A stretch of DNA of 64,000 nucleotides from CAZLYF01 sp964586835 (GTDB taxonomy: Bacteria; Bacillota; Clostridia; Christensenellales; Aristaeellaceae): the NCBI GenBank assembly GCA_964586835.1, contig CAZPIC010000002.1:1-64000 (forward strand), given 5' to 3'. A model generated the notes under the pieces. The model was not told the origin of the DNA. It worked only from the letters and a program-made list of their open reading frames with translations, and did no database searches. The position numbers were made by a program, and so were the translations under genes. Shown here piece after piece: positions 1 through 8,850 of this stretch; within the stretch, counting starts at the first letter, position 1, and every line of letters begins with the position of its first letter.

Positions 1-83
1 TTGCCGGCAGCTCAATGAGATGTTGGACTTTGACCGTTCATGCGTAAGCCCTGGTTTCCCTGCCTGTCCGCCCCGAGATCTTC

Positions 84-2543
84 TTAGGCTTTGCTGCCTT
101 CCGCTGGAAGAAGGGCCTGTGCGCTGTGTTCCGATTCTTCCTCCCGGGTGAAGACAATCCCATCGTCCTTCAGGGAGGCGCGCACCGTATCTCCAAGCTT
201 TAGTTGACCGGCGAGCAACTCTTCGCTCAGTGCGTCCTCAATCTTGCGCTGGATGACTCTGCGCAAAGGACGTGCGCCGTACTGCGGATCATAACCCTCC
301 TGGGCCATGCGGGCGATGAGATCCTCGCCATAGCTGAGCGTAATTCCCTTGTCCTTCAGCCTGTCTGCCACGGTCTTCAGCATCATGCCGGCAATGGTGA
401 CGATGTCCGCGCTGTCAAGGGGGTGGAACACAATGATCTCGTCGACACGGTTAAGAAATTCAGGCCGGAAGATCCGTTTAGACTCGTCCAGCACTCTGTT
501 CTTCATGTCCTCATAGCCAAGGGCTTCTCCCTTTTCTACACCGAAGCCAAGGCTTCTCCCCTGGGCGATGTGCTGGGCACCCGCATTGCTGGTCATCACG
601 ATCACGCTGTTTCTGAAGCTTGTGACGCGCCCCACATTGTCTGTCAGGCGTCCATCTTCAAGAATCTGCAGCAGCATGTTGAATACGTCCGGGTGCGCCT
701 TCTCAATCTCATCAAAAAGCACGACGCTATAGGGTTTACGGCGCACCGCCTCCGTAAGCTGTCCACCCTCCTCAAAGCCCACATAGCCCGGCGGTGAACC
801 GACCATCCGAGATACGGTATGCTTTTCCATATACTCGCTCATGTCCAAGCGGATGAGGGACTCTTCGTCGCCGAACATTGCCTCCCCCAGCGCGCGACAA
901 AGCTCTGTCTTTCCAACGCCTGTCGGGCCCAGGAAGATGAACGAACCTACCGGCCGCTTGGGGTCCTGCAGGCCGGCTCGGGCGCGCCGTATCGCACGGC
1001 TGATACCGGAAACAGCCTCATCCTGCCCGACGACACGACGGTGGAGGGTTTCCTCCAGGCGCATAAGCCGCTCGCCTTCGGCCAGCGTCATCCGTTGAAC
1101 GGGGATTCCTGTCCATCCGGCCACCACCTGTGCGATGTCCTCTTCGCCCACTTCCAGCCTGCTTGTCTCCCTGCGGTGGGTCCATTCTCTGCGTTTTTCT
1201 TCGATCTCAAGGCGCTGTTTTCTTTCCTGATCCCTTAACCCCGCTGCCTTTTCATAGTTCTGGGAGTCGATGGCTTCCCGCTTTTCACGGAGCAGCTCCT
1301 CTAGCCGCTTCTCCTGGCTCCGCACGTCGGGCGGCGCGGTGAATGACCTGATCCGTACCCGCGATCCCGCCTCATCCATGAGGTCCACCGCTTTGTCAGG
1401 AAGATATCTGTCGGTGATATACCTGGCCGACAGGCGGACAGCGGCGTCCAGAGCCTCGTCTGTGATGCGCACGCGATGGTGCGCCTCGTACCGGTCGCGC
1501 AGGCCTTTGAGGATCGCAAGGGTTTCCTCCTGGGAGGGTTCGTTAACTGTTACCGGCTGAAAACGCCTGGATAGCGCGGGGTCTTTCTCGATATGCCTGC
1601 GATAATCGCCCAGCGTTGTCGCGCCGATGCACTGCAACTCCCCTCTGGCAAGGGCAGGCTTGAGGATCCCCGCTGCGTCAATGCTGCCTTCCGCCTTGCC
1701 GGCGCCTACGATATTTTGCAGTTCATCGATGAAGAGGACGACCTTCCCGTCGCTGTGTATCTCATCCAGGACGCTCTTCATCCGCTCCTCAAATTCACCC
1801 CTGTACTTCGTCCCCGCTACGAGGCTGCCGATGTCCAGTGAAATGAGTTTCTTCCCCGCAAGGGTTTCTGGAACGGTACCCGCTGCGATCCGCTGGGCCA
1901 GACCTTCGGCAACGGCACTCTTTCCAACCCCGGGTTCGCCGATGAGGACCGGGTTGTTCTTTGTACGCCTGGAGAGGATCTGGACAATACGCTCGATCTC
2001 GGTCTCCCGACCGATCACAGGGTCGATTTCCCCTCTCACGGCCATTTCAGTCAGGTTGCGACCAAAGCGGCGCAGGGCCGAAGTTTCAGTTCCTTCCCCC
2101 TGCTCTCCCGCCCCCTGCCTCAGGCGCACAAGGACGCTCTCTTTGAGCTGCTCGGGATCGCAGCCGAAAATACCCAGTATGCGCATTGCGACGCTGTCCG
2201 CTTCGCCCAGCAGTGCCATCCACAGGTGTGCGGATGAAACATATTGCACGTTTAGTCTCTGCGCCTCGGCTACGCTTCCTTCCAGTACCTTCTTCATGCG
2301 CGGCGTCAGCTCAAGAGCCCTGGGCTTTTCCTGTGAAGGCGTGGATAGCTGTGCCACGGTCTCCTGTACAGCCGTCAAGGTGACACTCTCAGGAAGGTCG
2401 GGGACATCGTCCCTCGCCTCCGAAAGAAGTCCAAGCAGAATATGCTCTGTCCCCAAATAGTGGTGTTTCATGGATACGGCGGCTTGCTGTGAATAATCCA
2501 GCACGCGCCGGGCTTTTTCATTAAACCTGCCAAAGACTGGCAT
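84..2543 (-). CDS. clpC: ClpC AAA+ protease ATPase (Hsp100)
   Basis: ATP-dependent unfoldase that feeds substrates to ClpP in the cytoplasm. The 819 residues hold the full ClpC order: a double Clp N-domain (about 5-145), a first AAA module with Walker A GEPGVGKS near 202 and Walker B around VVLFIDEL near 268, a UVR-type coiled-coil middle domain near 425-460, and a second AAA module with Walker A GPTGVGKTE near 540 and Walker B VVLFDEIEKAHPDV near 607. The length is normal for ClpC and the short M-domain separates it from ClpB, which is encoded elsewhere in this window. It is the last gene of ctsR-mcsA-mcsB-clpC; its ATG overlaps the mcsB stop in a TGATG junction, so translation is probably coupled. 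Control by CtsR is inferred from the operator upstream of ctsR. ClpP is not in the window. Confidence 0.97.
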   Translation of the reverse strand: MPVFGRFNEKARRVLDYSQQAAVSMKHHYLGTEHILLGLLSEARDDVPDLPESVTLTAVQETVAQLSTPSQEKPRALELTPRMKKVLEGSVAEAQRLNVQYVSSAHLWMALLGEADSVAMRILGIFGCDPEQLKESVLVRLRQGAGEQGEGTETSALRRFGRNLTEMAVRGEIDPVIGRETEIERIVQILSRRTKNNPVLIGEPGVGKSAVAEGLAQRIAAGTVPETLAGKKLISLDIGSLVAGTKYRGEFEERMKSVLDEIHSDGKVVLFIDELQNIVGAGKAEGSIDAAGILKPALARGELQCIGATTLGDYRRHIEKDPALSRRFQPVTVNEPSQEETLAILKGLRDRYEAHHRVRITDEALDAAVRLSARYITDRYLPDKAVDLMDEAGSRVRIRSFTAPPDVRSQEKRLEELLREKREAIDSQNYEKAAGLRDQERKQRLEIEEKRREWTHRRETSRLEVGEEDIAQVVAGWTGIPVQRMTLAEGERLMRLEETLHRRVVGQDEAVSGISRAIRRARAGLQDPKRPVGSFIFLGPTGVGKTELCRALGEAMFGDEESLIRLDMSEYMEKHTVSRMVGSPPGYVGFEEGGQLTEAVRRKPYSVVLFDEIEKAHPDVFNMLLQILEDGRLTDNVGRVTSFRNSVIVMTSNAGAQHIAQGRSLGFGVEKGEALGYEDMKNRVLDESKRIFRPEFLNRVDEIIVFHPLDSADIVTIAGMMLKTVADRLKDKGITLSYGEDLIARMAQEGYDPQYGARPLRRVIQRKIEDALSEELLAGQLKLGDTVRASLKDDGIVFTREEESEHSAQALLPAEGSKA

Positions 2544-3526
2544 CAGTGTCCTCCATTCAACTCGTGCCTGACCATATCGGCACGGAGAAAATTGAGATTC
2601 TTCTCTCCCGTTTCGTCCCCATGGCTCTTGAGAAGACGGCTCTTGCGGCCCTGCTCGAATATCCTGTCAGCATCTTCCATGCTGAGGGGCAGCAAACCCG
2701 CACAGGCGCCCAGGCGCAGCTTGGACCACAGGGCTTGAAACTCTACCGCGCCCAGGCGCCTGGCATACCTGAGCACGCCGTAGGCTCTAAATACCTGATC
2801 CGCGTAAACGGTATGGTGGTTGCCGTTAAAGATGCGTTGCCTGAGCTCCGTTTCCTTTCCTTCAACAAAGGCACACGCTTCCCGGGCTCCTTCAATCAGC
2901 GATGCCTCATCGGCGCCCTGCGTGCGTCGATTGAACAGGACATACAGTGCTGCAGGGTTCTTGCCATCTTCGTTGTCCAGAGATACGAGCGTGTAACCCC
3001 GGTCCTTCAGCAGTGCCGCCGCCACCCCTTTGACCTGGTGGAGCATGTGCAACAGTGGCAGGTGAAGCCGAAAACACAGATGCAGTCCCGTTCCGGCATA
3101 CATCGGTCGGGCGGTAAGGTAGCCGTACTCCTGCCGGTGGGCATAGCTTCCCGCCGCAGAAAGTCTCTGCGCCATGGTGATCACACTCTTAGCCGCCTCC
3201 CCCACCTCCCCGCGAGCAATGAAGAGAAGGTGGTCTTCGGCATGCAGGAACACCGCCATATTCTCTCCTTTACGCAGGAGAATCCGCGCGTCGTCCCCTT
3301 CATCGCCTGCCTTGGGCAAGACGCGGTCCGCGCAGAAGCTTTCAAGAAGGCCTTCATCCAGATCCGAGGTCTTCAGCAGATAGAAGGTCTCCTCCCCCTC
3401 TGCGAGCGCCCTGAGCACGCGGTCTTCAGCTTCCTTGCGCTGCGCCTGAGTGAGGCTGGATTCAAACGCATAGTCCGCCCAATTCCTCCTCAGAAGGGCA
3501 CTGCTTGACAGCAGTGTCTCAGCCAT
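2543..3526 (-). CDS. mcsB: McsB-like ATP:guanido phosphotransferase, probably catalytically dead
   Basis: Homologue of the protein-arginine kinase McsB, which in Bacillus marks proteins for ClpCP and controls CtsR. Position between mcsA and clpC and motifs such as YGYLTARPMYAGTGL and FRAYGVLRYAR identify the family. At 327 residues it is shorter than Bacillus McsB (about 363). Several residues needed for phosphotransfer appear to be missing: the N-terminal SSRIRLARN-type arginine motif reads LSSSALLRRN, the catalytic cysteine of the TSCPTNVGTGLR motif is an arginine, the arginine after GTGL is a histidine, and the arginines after the conserved ED-H are leucines. The ATG chosen has GGAGG eight bases upstream and overlaps the end of mcsA by 8 bp; a longer reading frame exists but would run deep into mcsA. 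The homology call is firm; loss of activity is inferred from family knowledge. Confidence 0.85.
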   Translation of the reverse strand: MAETLLSSSALLRRNWADYAFESSLTQAQRKEAEDRVLRALAEGEETFYLLKTSDLDEGLLESFCADRVLPKAGDEGDDARILLRKGENMAVFLHAEDHLLFIARGEVGEAAKSVITMAQRLSAAGSYAHRQEYGYLTARPMYAGTGLHLCFRLHLPLLHMLHQVKGVAAALLKDRGYTLVSLDNEDGKNPAALYVLFNRRTQGADEASLIEGAREACAFVEGKETELRQRIFNGNHHTVYADQVFRAYGVLRYARRLGAVEFQALWSKLRLGACAGLLPLSMEDADRIFEQGRKSRLLKSHGDETGEKNLNFLRADMVRHELNGGH

Positions 3527-4037
3527 GACTGTCCTCCGGCGGCTCTGCACCGCCCGCCAGGCTCTTGAGCCTGTCCCGCAGCGCTGCTGCGAGCTCGTAA
3601 TCTTCCGCAAAGACTGCCTGCCTGAGCCGACGGGCAATCTTCTCCCTCTCGGCTACGTCTTCATCACCGGAAGGCTCCGCAACTTCGCTTCTCTCAAAAT
3701 CAACGGGCGCTACGGGTGGAAAAGCCTTTTGGATCATGTCCGAGAAAGCCACGTAGCAACCTGCGCACCCAAAGAGGGAGTCCTCGTCGATCTCTGTGAT
3801 CGGGGTGCCGCAGGAAGAACAGATCTTTCTGGGCAGAGGCCCGGATACCGCAGCTTCCTCGCGTTCCGGCCGCCGGGCCTGCTGAAGCCTGATTCCGAGG
3901 GCAAAGAAGGCCTTGGCGATCTCAGACTGCGTTTTCCTGGCGCATTCAGCGCACAGCGATCGGGTCATTGCCCGGCCGCCGGCAACCGTCTGGATCACGA
4001 CGTTTGCCTCTTTTTCCTTACACATCTCACAAAGCAT
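3519..4037 (-). CDS. mcsA: McsA, zinc-finger UVR activator protein
   Basis: Partner and activator of McsB in the CtsR regulon. The 172-residue protein has two CxxC pairs at the N-terminus (CEMC and CAEC), two more in the middle (CSSC and CAGC), consistent with zinc binding, and a C-terminal UVR motif (LAAALRDRLKSL) that in this family contacts ClpC or McsB. Two ATG codons lie 6 bp apart; the second has GGGAGG at proper spacing and is chosen. It follows ctsR after 13 bp and overlaps mcsB. All metal-binding cysteines seem intact, unlike the catalytic residues of the neighbouring McsB, so McsA may here serve mainly as a ClpC adaptor (inference). Confidence 0.9.
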   Translation of the reverse strand: MLCEMCKEKEANVVIQTVAGGRAMTRSLCAECARKTQSEIAKAFFALGIRLQQARRPEREEAAVSGPLPRKICSSCGTPITEIDEDSLFGCAGCYVAFSDMIQKAFPPVAPVDFERSEVAEPSGDEDVAEREKIARRLRQAVFAEDYELAAALRDRLKSLAGGAEPPEDSHG

Positions 4038-4050
4038 CGTCATCCCTCCC

Positions 4051-4521
4051 TTATGGCTGACTTCGCCTGACTATGCTCAGGATCATGCTGCGAAGGATCT
4101 TCGCCCTGAGCGCGTCCTTCAAGGATTCGGGCACCGGGACGGAAATGGTCTGCGGAGAGAGCGCTGCAAACATCAGGTGCGCCTCGTCCTCCTCGATCAA
4201 TCCCTGTTCCGCCAGTTTCATACAGAGGATCTGCGCGGGTTTCGCGCCGATCGCCTCACCGATCCTCTCATCAAGCAGATGCTGCAAAAACTGTCCGTTG
4301 TGTCGTTGCAACCGTGTGATGCGGATGTAACCACCGCCTCCCCTGCGGCTTTCGATGACATAGCCATGGTCAGGCGTGAAGCGCGTAGAGAGCACATAGT
4401 TGATCTGAGAAGGCGCGCATCTGAAATACTCTGCCAGTTCATTGCGCTTTAGTTCAATCTCAACCTCGTCCTGCCCCAGCATCGTTTTGATGAATTCTTC
4501 TATCGTATCACTGAGCCTCAT
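4051..4521 (-). CDS. ctsR: CtsR heat-shock transcriptional repressor
   Basis: Winged-helix repressor of class III heat-shock genes in Bacillota. The 156-residue protein begins MRLSDTIEEFI and carries the family's DNA-binding part, including LAEYFRCAPSQINYVLSTRF and the glycine-rich wing ESRRGGGGYIRI, followed by the C-terminal dimerisation/McsB-interaction domain. The start has a GGAAGAGGACC Shine-Dalgarno region. It is the first gene of the operon and lies just downstream of a matching CtsR operator, so autoregulation is expected. A second operator sits in front of clpB in this window. Confidence 0.95.
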   Translation of the reverse strand: MRLSDTIEEFIKTMLGQDEVEIELKRNELAEYFRCAPSQINYVLSTRFTPDHGYVIESRRGGGGYIRITRLQRHNGQFLQHLLDERIGEAIGAKPAQILCMKLAEQGLIEEDEAHLMFAALSPQTISVPVPESLKDALRAKILRSMILSIVRRSQP

Positions 4522-4558
4522 GGTCCTCTTCCTGTTTCATACTGTCAATGCATCGGTC

Positions 4559-4575
4559 CCTGACCTTCTTTGACT
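4559..4575 (-). promoter_or_regulatory. CtsR operator of the ctsR-clpC operon
   Basis: On the minus strand the sequence reads AGTCAAAGAAGGTCAGG. This fits the known CtsR operator, a direct heptad repeat of the form RGTCAAA-NAN-RGTCAAA, with the first heptad and the central NAN perfect and two mismatches at the end of the second heptad. It starts 6 bp after the -10 box, on the likely transcription start, so bound CtsR would block initiation. Confidence 0.8.
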
Positions 4576-4581
4576 AATTGG

Positions 4582-4610
4582 AGTATAGCACAGCTCTGCC
4601 CCGGGCTCAA
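4582..4610 (-). promoter_or_regulatory. Sigma-A promoter of ctsR-mcsA-mcsB-clpC
   Basis: On the minus strand TTGAGC and TATACT are separated by exactly 17 bp. Together with the CtsR operator directly downstream, this gives a leader of about 55 nt before the ctsR ATG. Confidence 0.7.
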
Positions 4611-4665
4611 GCCTGTATTTGTAAAAGACCGGCAGCGTACGCCCTGCTCCCAGGCGGAAGGGTTT

Positions 4666-4923
4666 TTATCGCAGCCAGACGCGGGTGCAGAAGAGAACAA
4701 ACAGGATCATGGTGACGGACAGCACGCTGACAACAAGAAGGGAAGCGCCCATTGCGCCTGTCAGAGCCTGCCAGAGTTCGTAGCGGCTGAGGCTCGGCCT
4801 GTCCGGGTGCGGGCTTTCAGGTATCCCTGGTGGGCAGGCGTGTCCATCCAGCGCGTCCATGGGCGCAAGAACCCGACCGTCATCCACGGCGTTCGGCCTT
4901 TTCCTCTTTCCATCCTCAGCCAT
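4666..4923 (-). CDS. Small single-pass membrane protein (unknown)
   Basis: An 85-residue frame whose ATG overlaps the oppF stop codon by 8 bp, suggesting coupled translation at the end of the opp operon. Residues 1-45 are polar and charged and rich in proline; residues about 52-80 form one strongly hydrophobic segment (ALTGAMGASLLVVSVLSVTM and onwards), ending with a short basic tail. The hydrophobic part and the operon position support a real protein. No family is recognised. It could be a small accessory subunit of the transporter, but this rests on position only. Confidence 0.5.
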   Translation of the reverse strand: MAEDGKRKRPNAVDDGRVLAPMDALDGHACPPGIPESPHPDRPSLSRYELWQALTGAMGASLLVVSVLSVTMILFVLFCTRVWLR

Positions 4924-5893
4924 AGAGGTGACAGGCGACCCTGTGGCCGTCCAGATTTGTTTCCCGGGGAGTCTCAGTCTGGCAAATCTTCATGCGATAG
5001 GCACAGCGCGTGTGGAATTTGCAACCGGAGGGCGGATTAGCCGGAGAGGGGATGCTGCCCTCCAGAATGATGCGCTCCATCCTGACCGTCGGGTCAGGGA
5101 CGGGGATCGCGCTGAACAGGGCTTTTGTATAGGGGTGAAGCGGATTTTTAAAGATCTCATGCTTATGCGCAACCTCAACCAGGTTTCCCAGATACATGAC
5201 GCCTACGTCATCTGAGATATGTTCCACCACGGAAAGATCGTGGGATATAAACAGGTAGGCGAGGCCGAATGCCTGTTTCAGGTCTGCCAGCAGGTTGATG
5301 ATCTGGGCCTGAATAGAGACGTCCAGGGCAGACACCGGCTCGTCACAGACTACAAAATCGGGCTTCAGCGCCAGTGCCCTGGCAATGCAGATCCTCTGGC
5401 GCTGTCCGCCGGAAAACTCATGGGGATACCTGTTTTTGTAATAGGGTTGCAGGCCACAGGAAGCCATGATCTGGTCAATATAGTCCTCCTGCTCCCTCTG
5501 TGGCACAATGCTGTGTTCCCGAACAGCCTCCCCGATGATCTCGCCCACCGGAAGGCGCGGAGAAAGGCTCGAGTAGGGATCCTGGAAGATAATCTGTATG
5601 CGAGGCCTGAGCTCCCTGAGCTCCCGGGGTTTCAGGCCAAAGAGCTCCGTTCCCCGAAACAGCACCTCGCCATCCGTTTTGTCCGTCAGGCGAAGCAATG
5701 TTTTCCCCACCGTCGTCTTGCCACAGCCAGATTCCCCCACAAGCCCCAGCGTTTTCTTCGAGGCAATGGAAAAGGACACGCCGTCCACTGCACGAACCTG
5801 CCCGACCACTCGCCCGAAAAGACCGGCCTTGATAGGGTAGTGCTTTTTAAGGCTCCTTACCGCGATGAGACTGTCAGTTGCATGCTCTGTCAT
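4916..5893 (-). CDS. oppF: Oligopeptide ABC transporter ATPase OppF/DppF
   Basis: One of the two cytoplasmic ATPases that power oligopeptide uptake. The 325 residues show Walker A GESGCGKTT, Q-loop FQDPYSSLSPR, signature FSGGQRQR, Walker B FVVCDEPVSALD and the C-terminal oligopeptide-transporter extension with clustered cysteines (GCKFHTRCAYRMKIC and a later RVACHLY) typical of OppF/DppF. Its ATG overlaps the oppD stop by 4 bp. The downstream neighbour is the small membrane protein. Confidence 0.95.
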   Translation of the reverse strand: MTEHATDSLIAVRSLKKHYPIKAGLFGRVVGQVRAVDGVSFSIASKKTLGLVGESGCGKTTVGKTLLRLTDKTDGEVLFRGTELFGLKPRELRELRPRIQIIFQDPYSSLSPRLPVGEIIGEAVREHSIVPQREQEDYIDQIMASCGLQPYYKNRYPHEFSGGQRQRICIARALALKPDFVVCDEPVSALDVSIQAQIINLLADLKQAFGLAYLFISHDLSVVEHISDDVGVMYLGNLVEVAHKHEIFKNPLHPYTKALFSAIPVPDPTVRMERIILEGSIPSPANPPSGCKFHTRCAYRMKICQTETPRETNLDGHRVACHLYG

Positions 5894-7050
5894 GGTTTGC
5901 CCTCATACAGGTAGCAGGAAACCCGGTGGGTGGGCGTCAGCCCGCGCTCATCGGGATAGGCGCCGCGGCAAAGCTCAAAGGCTCGCTCGCAGCGGTCCCT
6001 GAAATAGCAGTAGTCCGGCATATTGATGGGGTTGGGAACGGCTCCCGGGATGCTGTAAAGCCGCTCCACACTGCGGTTGACGACAGGCTTAGAGGCCATC
6101 AAGCCTATCGTATACGGGTGGGCGGGTGACAGGAAGACCTCCTCGGCCGTTCCTCTCTCCACGATGCGCCCCGCGTACATGACGACCACGTAGTCTGCCA
6201 TCTCGGCGATGACACCCAAATCGTGGGTGATGAGCATGATACTGGAGTTGATTTTGCTCTTCAGGTTTTTCAGCAGGTCCAGGATCTGTGCCTGAATGGT
6301 GACATCCAGGGCTGTTGTTGGCTCGTCGGCGATGATGAGCCTCGGATTGCAGGCCAGCGCCATGGCAATCATGACGCGCTGGCGCATGCCACCGGAGAGC
6401 TCATGGGGGTACTGCTGAAAGACCACACCAGGCTCGGCGATCCCCACAGTGTCCAGCATCTCAAGGGTGCGGGCCTTCACCTCCCTCGGGCTCATTTCCG
6501 GATGGTGAAGCGCGATCACCTCGTCGATCTGCGCGCCGGTTCGGAATACGGGGTTCAGGCTTGTCATGGGCTCCTGAAATATCATGGAGACCACATCGCC
6601 CCGAATCCTCTCCATGATGCTGACGGGCGTTCTGGCAATGTCGTAGGCTTTGGAACCCAGGTTCAGGCGGATCTGTCCGGAAACGATCTGTCCCTGAGGA
6701 CGCTGCAGCAGCTGCATCAAAGACAGGCTGGTCACAGACTTCCCACAGCCGCTCTCCCCCACTACCCCAACGGTCTTCCCCTGGGGTACTTCAAAGGATA
6801 CGCCGTCCACCGCCCGCACCGTCCCAATGTCCGTAAAGAAATACGTGTGAAGGTCCTCAAACTCAACGACATTGTCGGGATTTTTCATATTACAGAGGTA
6901 TTCGCTCTCAGGAACCGACCTCCGGCTCCGCTGTTTTTCAAGGGCGTAGGTGGTCTGCCGGTTTTCCCGGCTGATGGCCCGCGACTCCCGGGCTGTCAGG
7001 TAAGCGGGCTTCACCGCTCTGCCCGACGGGGCGCCTGGCTCTGTGCTCAT
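5890..7050 (-). CDS. oppD: Oligopeptide ABC transporter ATPase OppD/DppD
   Basis: Second ATPase of the peptide importer. Walker A GESGCGKS, signature LSGGMRQR, Walker B LIIADEPTTALD and the C-terminal cysteine cluster (CYFRDRCERAFELC) are present. Length is about 386 residues; the N-terminal ~55 residues before the conserved VEFEDLHTYFF are extra, basic and probably disordered. The ATG chosen has AGGAGG five bases upstream; a GTG 6 bp earlier is too close to that site. It begins 9 bp after the oppC stop, in the same operon. Confidence 0.94.
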   Translation of the reverse strand: MSTEPGAPSGRAVKPAYLTARESRAISRENRQTTYALEKQRSRRSVPESEYLCNMKNPDNVVEFEDLHTYFFTDIGTVRAVDGVSFEVPQGKTVGVVGESGCGKSVTSLSLMQLLQRPQGQIVSGQIRLNLGSKAYDIARTPVSIMERIRGDVVSMIFQEPMTSLNPVFRTGAQIDEVIALHHPEMSPREVKARTLEMLDTVGIAEPGVVFQQYPHELSGGMRQRVMIAMALACNPRLIIADEPTTALDVTIQAQILDLLKNLKSKINSSIMLITHDLGVIAEMADYVVVMYAGRIVERGTAEEVFLSPAHPYTIGLMASKPVVNRSVERLYSIPGAVPNPINMPDYCYFRDRCERAFELCRGAYPDERGLTPTHRVSCYLYEGKP

Positions 7051-7059
7051 CGCCACCTC

Positions 7060-8838
7060 CTATCTCTTCATCCGGGGGTCGAAGGCGTCCCGAAGGCCGT
7101 CGCCTACAAAGTTGAACCCCAGCACCGTCAGCAGGATCAGAAGGCCTGCGGGGATCCAGATAAACCAGTAATTGGTGACGATATGAGGGTTGCTTGCAGC
7201 GTTGATAATACTGCCCCAGGAGGCCAGGGGATACTTGATACCCAAGCCCAGGAAGGAGAGCGTCGCCTCAGTCAAAATGATGCCCCCCAGGCTCATGGTC
7301 GCCTGCACAATCAGCAGGGGCATCACGTTTGGAATCAGGTGCCGGGAGATCCTTCGCGATACGCGCAGCCCCGTAGCCTCAGTCGCGACCATGAAGTCCT
7401 GCTCCCGCAGGGAGAGGATCTGTCCCCTGACCACACGAGCGATACCGGTCCAGCCCATGAGGCCCATGATGAACATCAGCAGGAATATCCTGGCGTAGGG
7501 ATCCACCTTGATGGTGTCCATGACTGATCCGATGATGATCATAATGGGATAGTAGGGAATGCAGTTAAACAGATCTACAAAGCGCATCAGCAGCGAGTCC
7601 ACCCAACCACCGAAGTATCCCGAGATCCCCCCCAGGATGATGCCGATGAACAGCTCCAGAAAAACCACCACAAAGCCCACCATCAGGGAGATCCGGCCTC
7701 CGTACATCAGCCGTGTCAGCACGTCCATGCCGTTTTGGTCGGTGCCCAGTACGTGCTTGCTGTCGGGAGCGCGGTACATGTCGATCAGCTGAATGACCGT
7801 TTGCGTCTTGATGTTGTACGTGTTGTGGACCAGCACCATCTCATACCTGACTTCATCGCCCGCGGGATCTGCGAAGTCAAAAGTCTTTTCTCCAGCGCGG
7901 ATAGCGGACACTGCCTCCGCCTTGAAGGGAAGCGTGAGGAAGACATCGGGGGAGAGAGCGTTGACGATAAAGTCTGAGATCCAGGCAACCAAGGCACCGT
8001 CTGTCGCCTTCGTAACCTGAAAGTCCCTTCCGACTGGCTCTGTCCTATAGTCAAGCCCGTCCAGGGAAAACCCTCCCGTCCCTCCAGCCATGGCCCGTTC
8101 CGCGCCTATTTTAAACGCAAAAGAAGCGACCAGGTCGGCGTCCTCGCGCAGGTGCGGTGAAAACACCCGCATGGATGCGAGCGCCACCTCCCGACTGGTC
8201 ACCAGCAGGGTCCTGGCACCATCGGCAACGATGCCGTATTCCTTGCCCCCATAGTCAAAGCCCGCCACACCGATCTGATGCGCGTCCTCGAAGGCTGCCC
8301 GCATCCCGTCGTCCGTGCTGAAGCCCGGAACGTCCTTGTAAAGGTAGAGTCCTTTGCGGGGCGTCACCTCGGACAGGACGGTCAACTCCCCCACGGTATA
8401 GAAACCCTCCCCTTCTTTCCGGAATGCGTAGAGCCTGCTATCGGCTTCGAACACATGATCGTCCCGGTTGATCGCAAGCACCAGGGCAGCATACGCGGCT
8501 TTGGAGAAAGACTCTCCCTCCGCTACGGTGTAGCGAAGCTCCGCGTTCTGTGTGGCGCTGGCGTATTCTTTGTCCATGAGCCCGGTCGTATGAAAGGTCT
8601 GGTCCTGACGGTAGGGGCTAAAAAGGCCGCCGGCAAATGAAAACAGAAACATCACGACCAGAATGGCCAGCCCCGTGAGCGCCAGGCGATTCCTCATAAA
8701 GCGCTTCATCACCATCATGCCGGGCGACAACACCCTGATTCGCTGTACGTCGTCCAGCGAGTCCGGAGGGAGGGGCTCTCCCGGAACGGCGCTCGGGGCT
8801 GGAGGTTCCGCTATGCCGGAATCAAATCCGTTTCCCAT
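7060..8838 (-). CDS. oppC: Oligopeptide ABC transporter permease OppC with large inserted domain
   Basis: Membrane permease of the peptide importer. The C-terminal half is a standard OppC: GTDQNGMDVLTRLMYGG near residue 365, then membrane segments and the EAA-type loop ATEATGLRVSRRISRH. The protein is about 592 residues instead of the usual ~300. The extra length sits between the first membrane segment (about 50-72) and the rest, as a soluble segment of roughly 270 residues that should face outside the cell. No domain is recognised in it; it is rich in acidic and aromatic residues with repeated short beta-like stretches. The ATG chosen has AGGGGG seven bases upstream; a TTG 6 bp earlier is less likely. 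It lies 12 bp after oppB. Confidence 0.92.
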   Translation of the reverse strand: MGNGFDSGIAEPPAPSAVPGEPLPPDSLDDVQRIRVLSPGMMVMKRFMRNRLALTGLAILVVMFLFSFAGGLFSPYRQDQTFHTTGLMDKEYASATQNAELRYTVAEGESFSKAAYAALVLAINRDDHVFEADSRLYAFRKEGEGFYTVGELTVLSEVTPRKGLYLYKDVPGFSTDDGMRAAFEDAHQIGVAGFDYGGKEYGIVADGARTLLVTSREVALASMRVFSPHLREDADLVASFAFKIGAERAMAGGTGGFSLDGLDYRTEPVGRDFQVTKATDGALVAWISDFIVNALSPDVFLTLPFKAEAVSAIRAGEKTFDFADPAGDEVRYEMVLVHNTYNIKTQTVIQLIDMYRAPDSKHVLGTDQNGMDVLTRLMYGGRISLMVGFVVVFLELFIGIILGGISGYFGGWVDSLLMRFVDLFNCIPYYPIMIIIGSVMDTIKVDPYARIFLLMFIMGLMGWTGIARVVRGQILSLREQDFMVATEATGLRVSRRISRHLIPNVMPLLIVQATMSLGGIILTEATLSFLGLGIKYPLASWGSIINAASNPHIVTNYWFIWIPAGLLILLTVLGFNFVGDGLRDAFDPRMKR

Positions 8839-8850
8839 CTGCAAACCCCC

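Noticed and set aside
1..83. A gene or terminator left of clpC
   Set aside because: No frame or hairpin with a U-tract is seen in these 83 bases.
204..2460. Several plus-strand open frames across clpC
   Set aside because: They are antisense shadows of the clpC frame, which has full ClpC homology. They have no ribosome sites and no recognisable domains.
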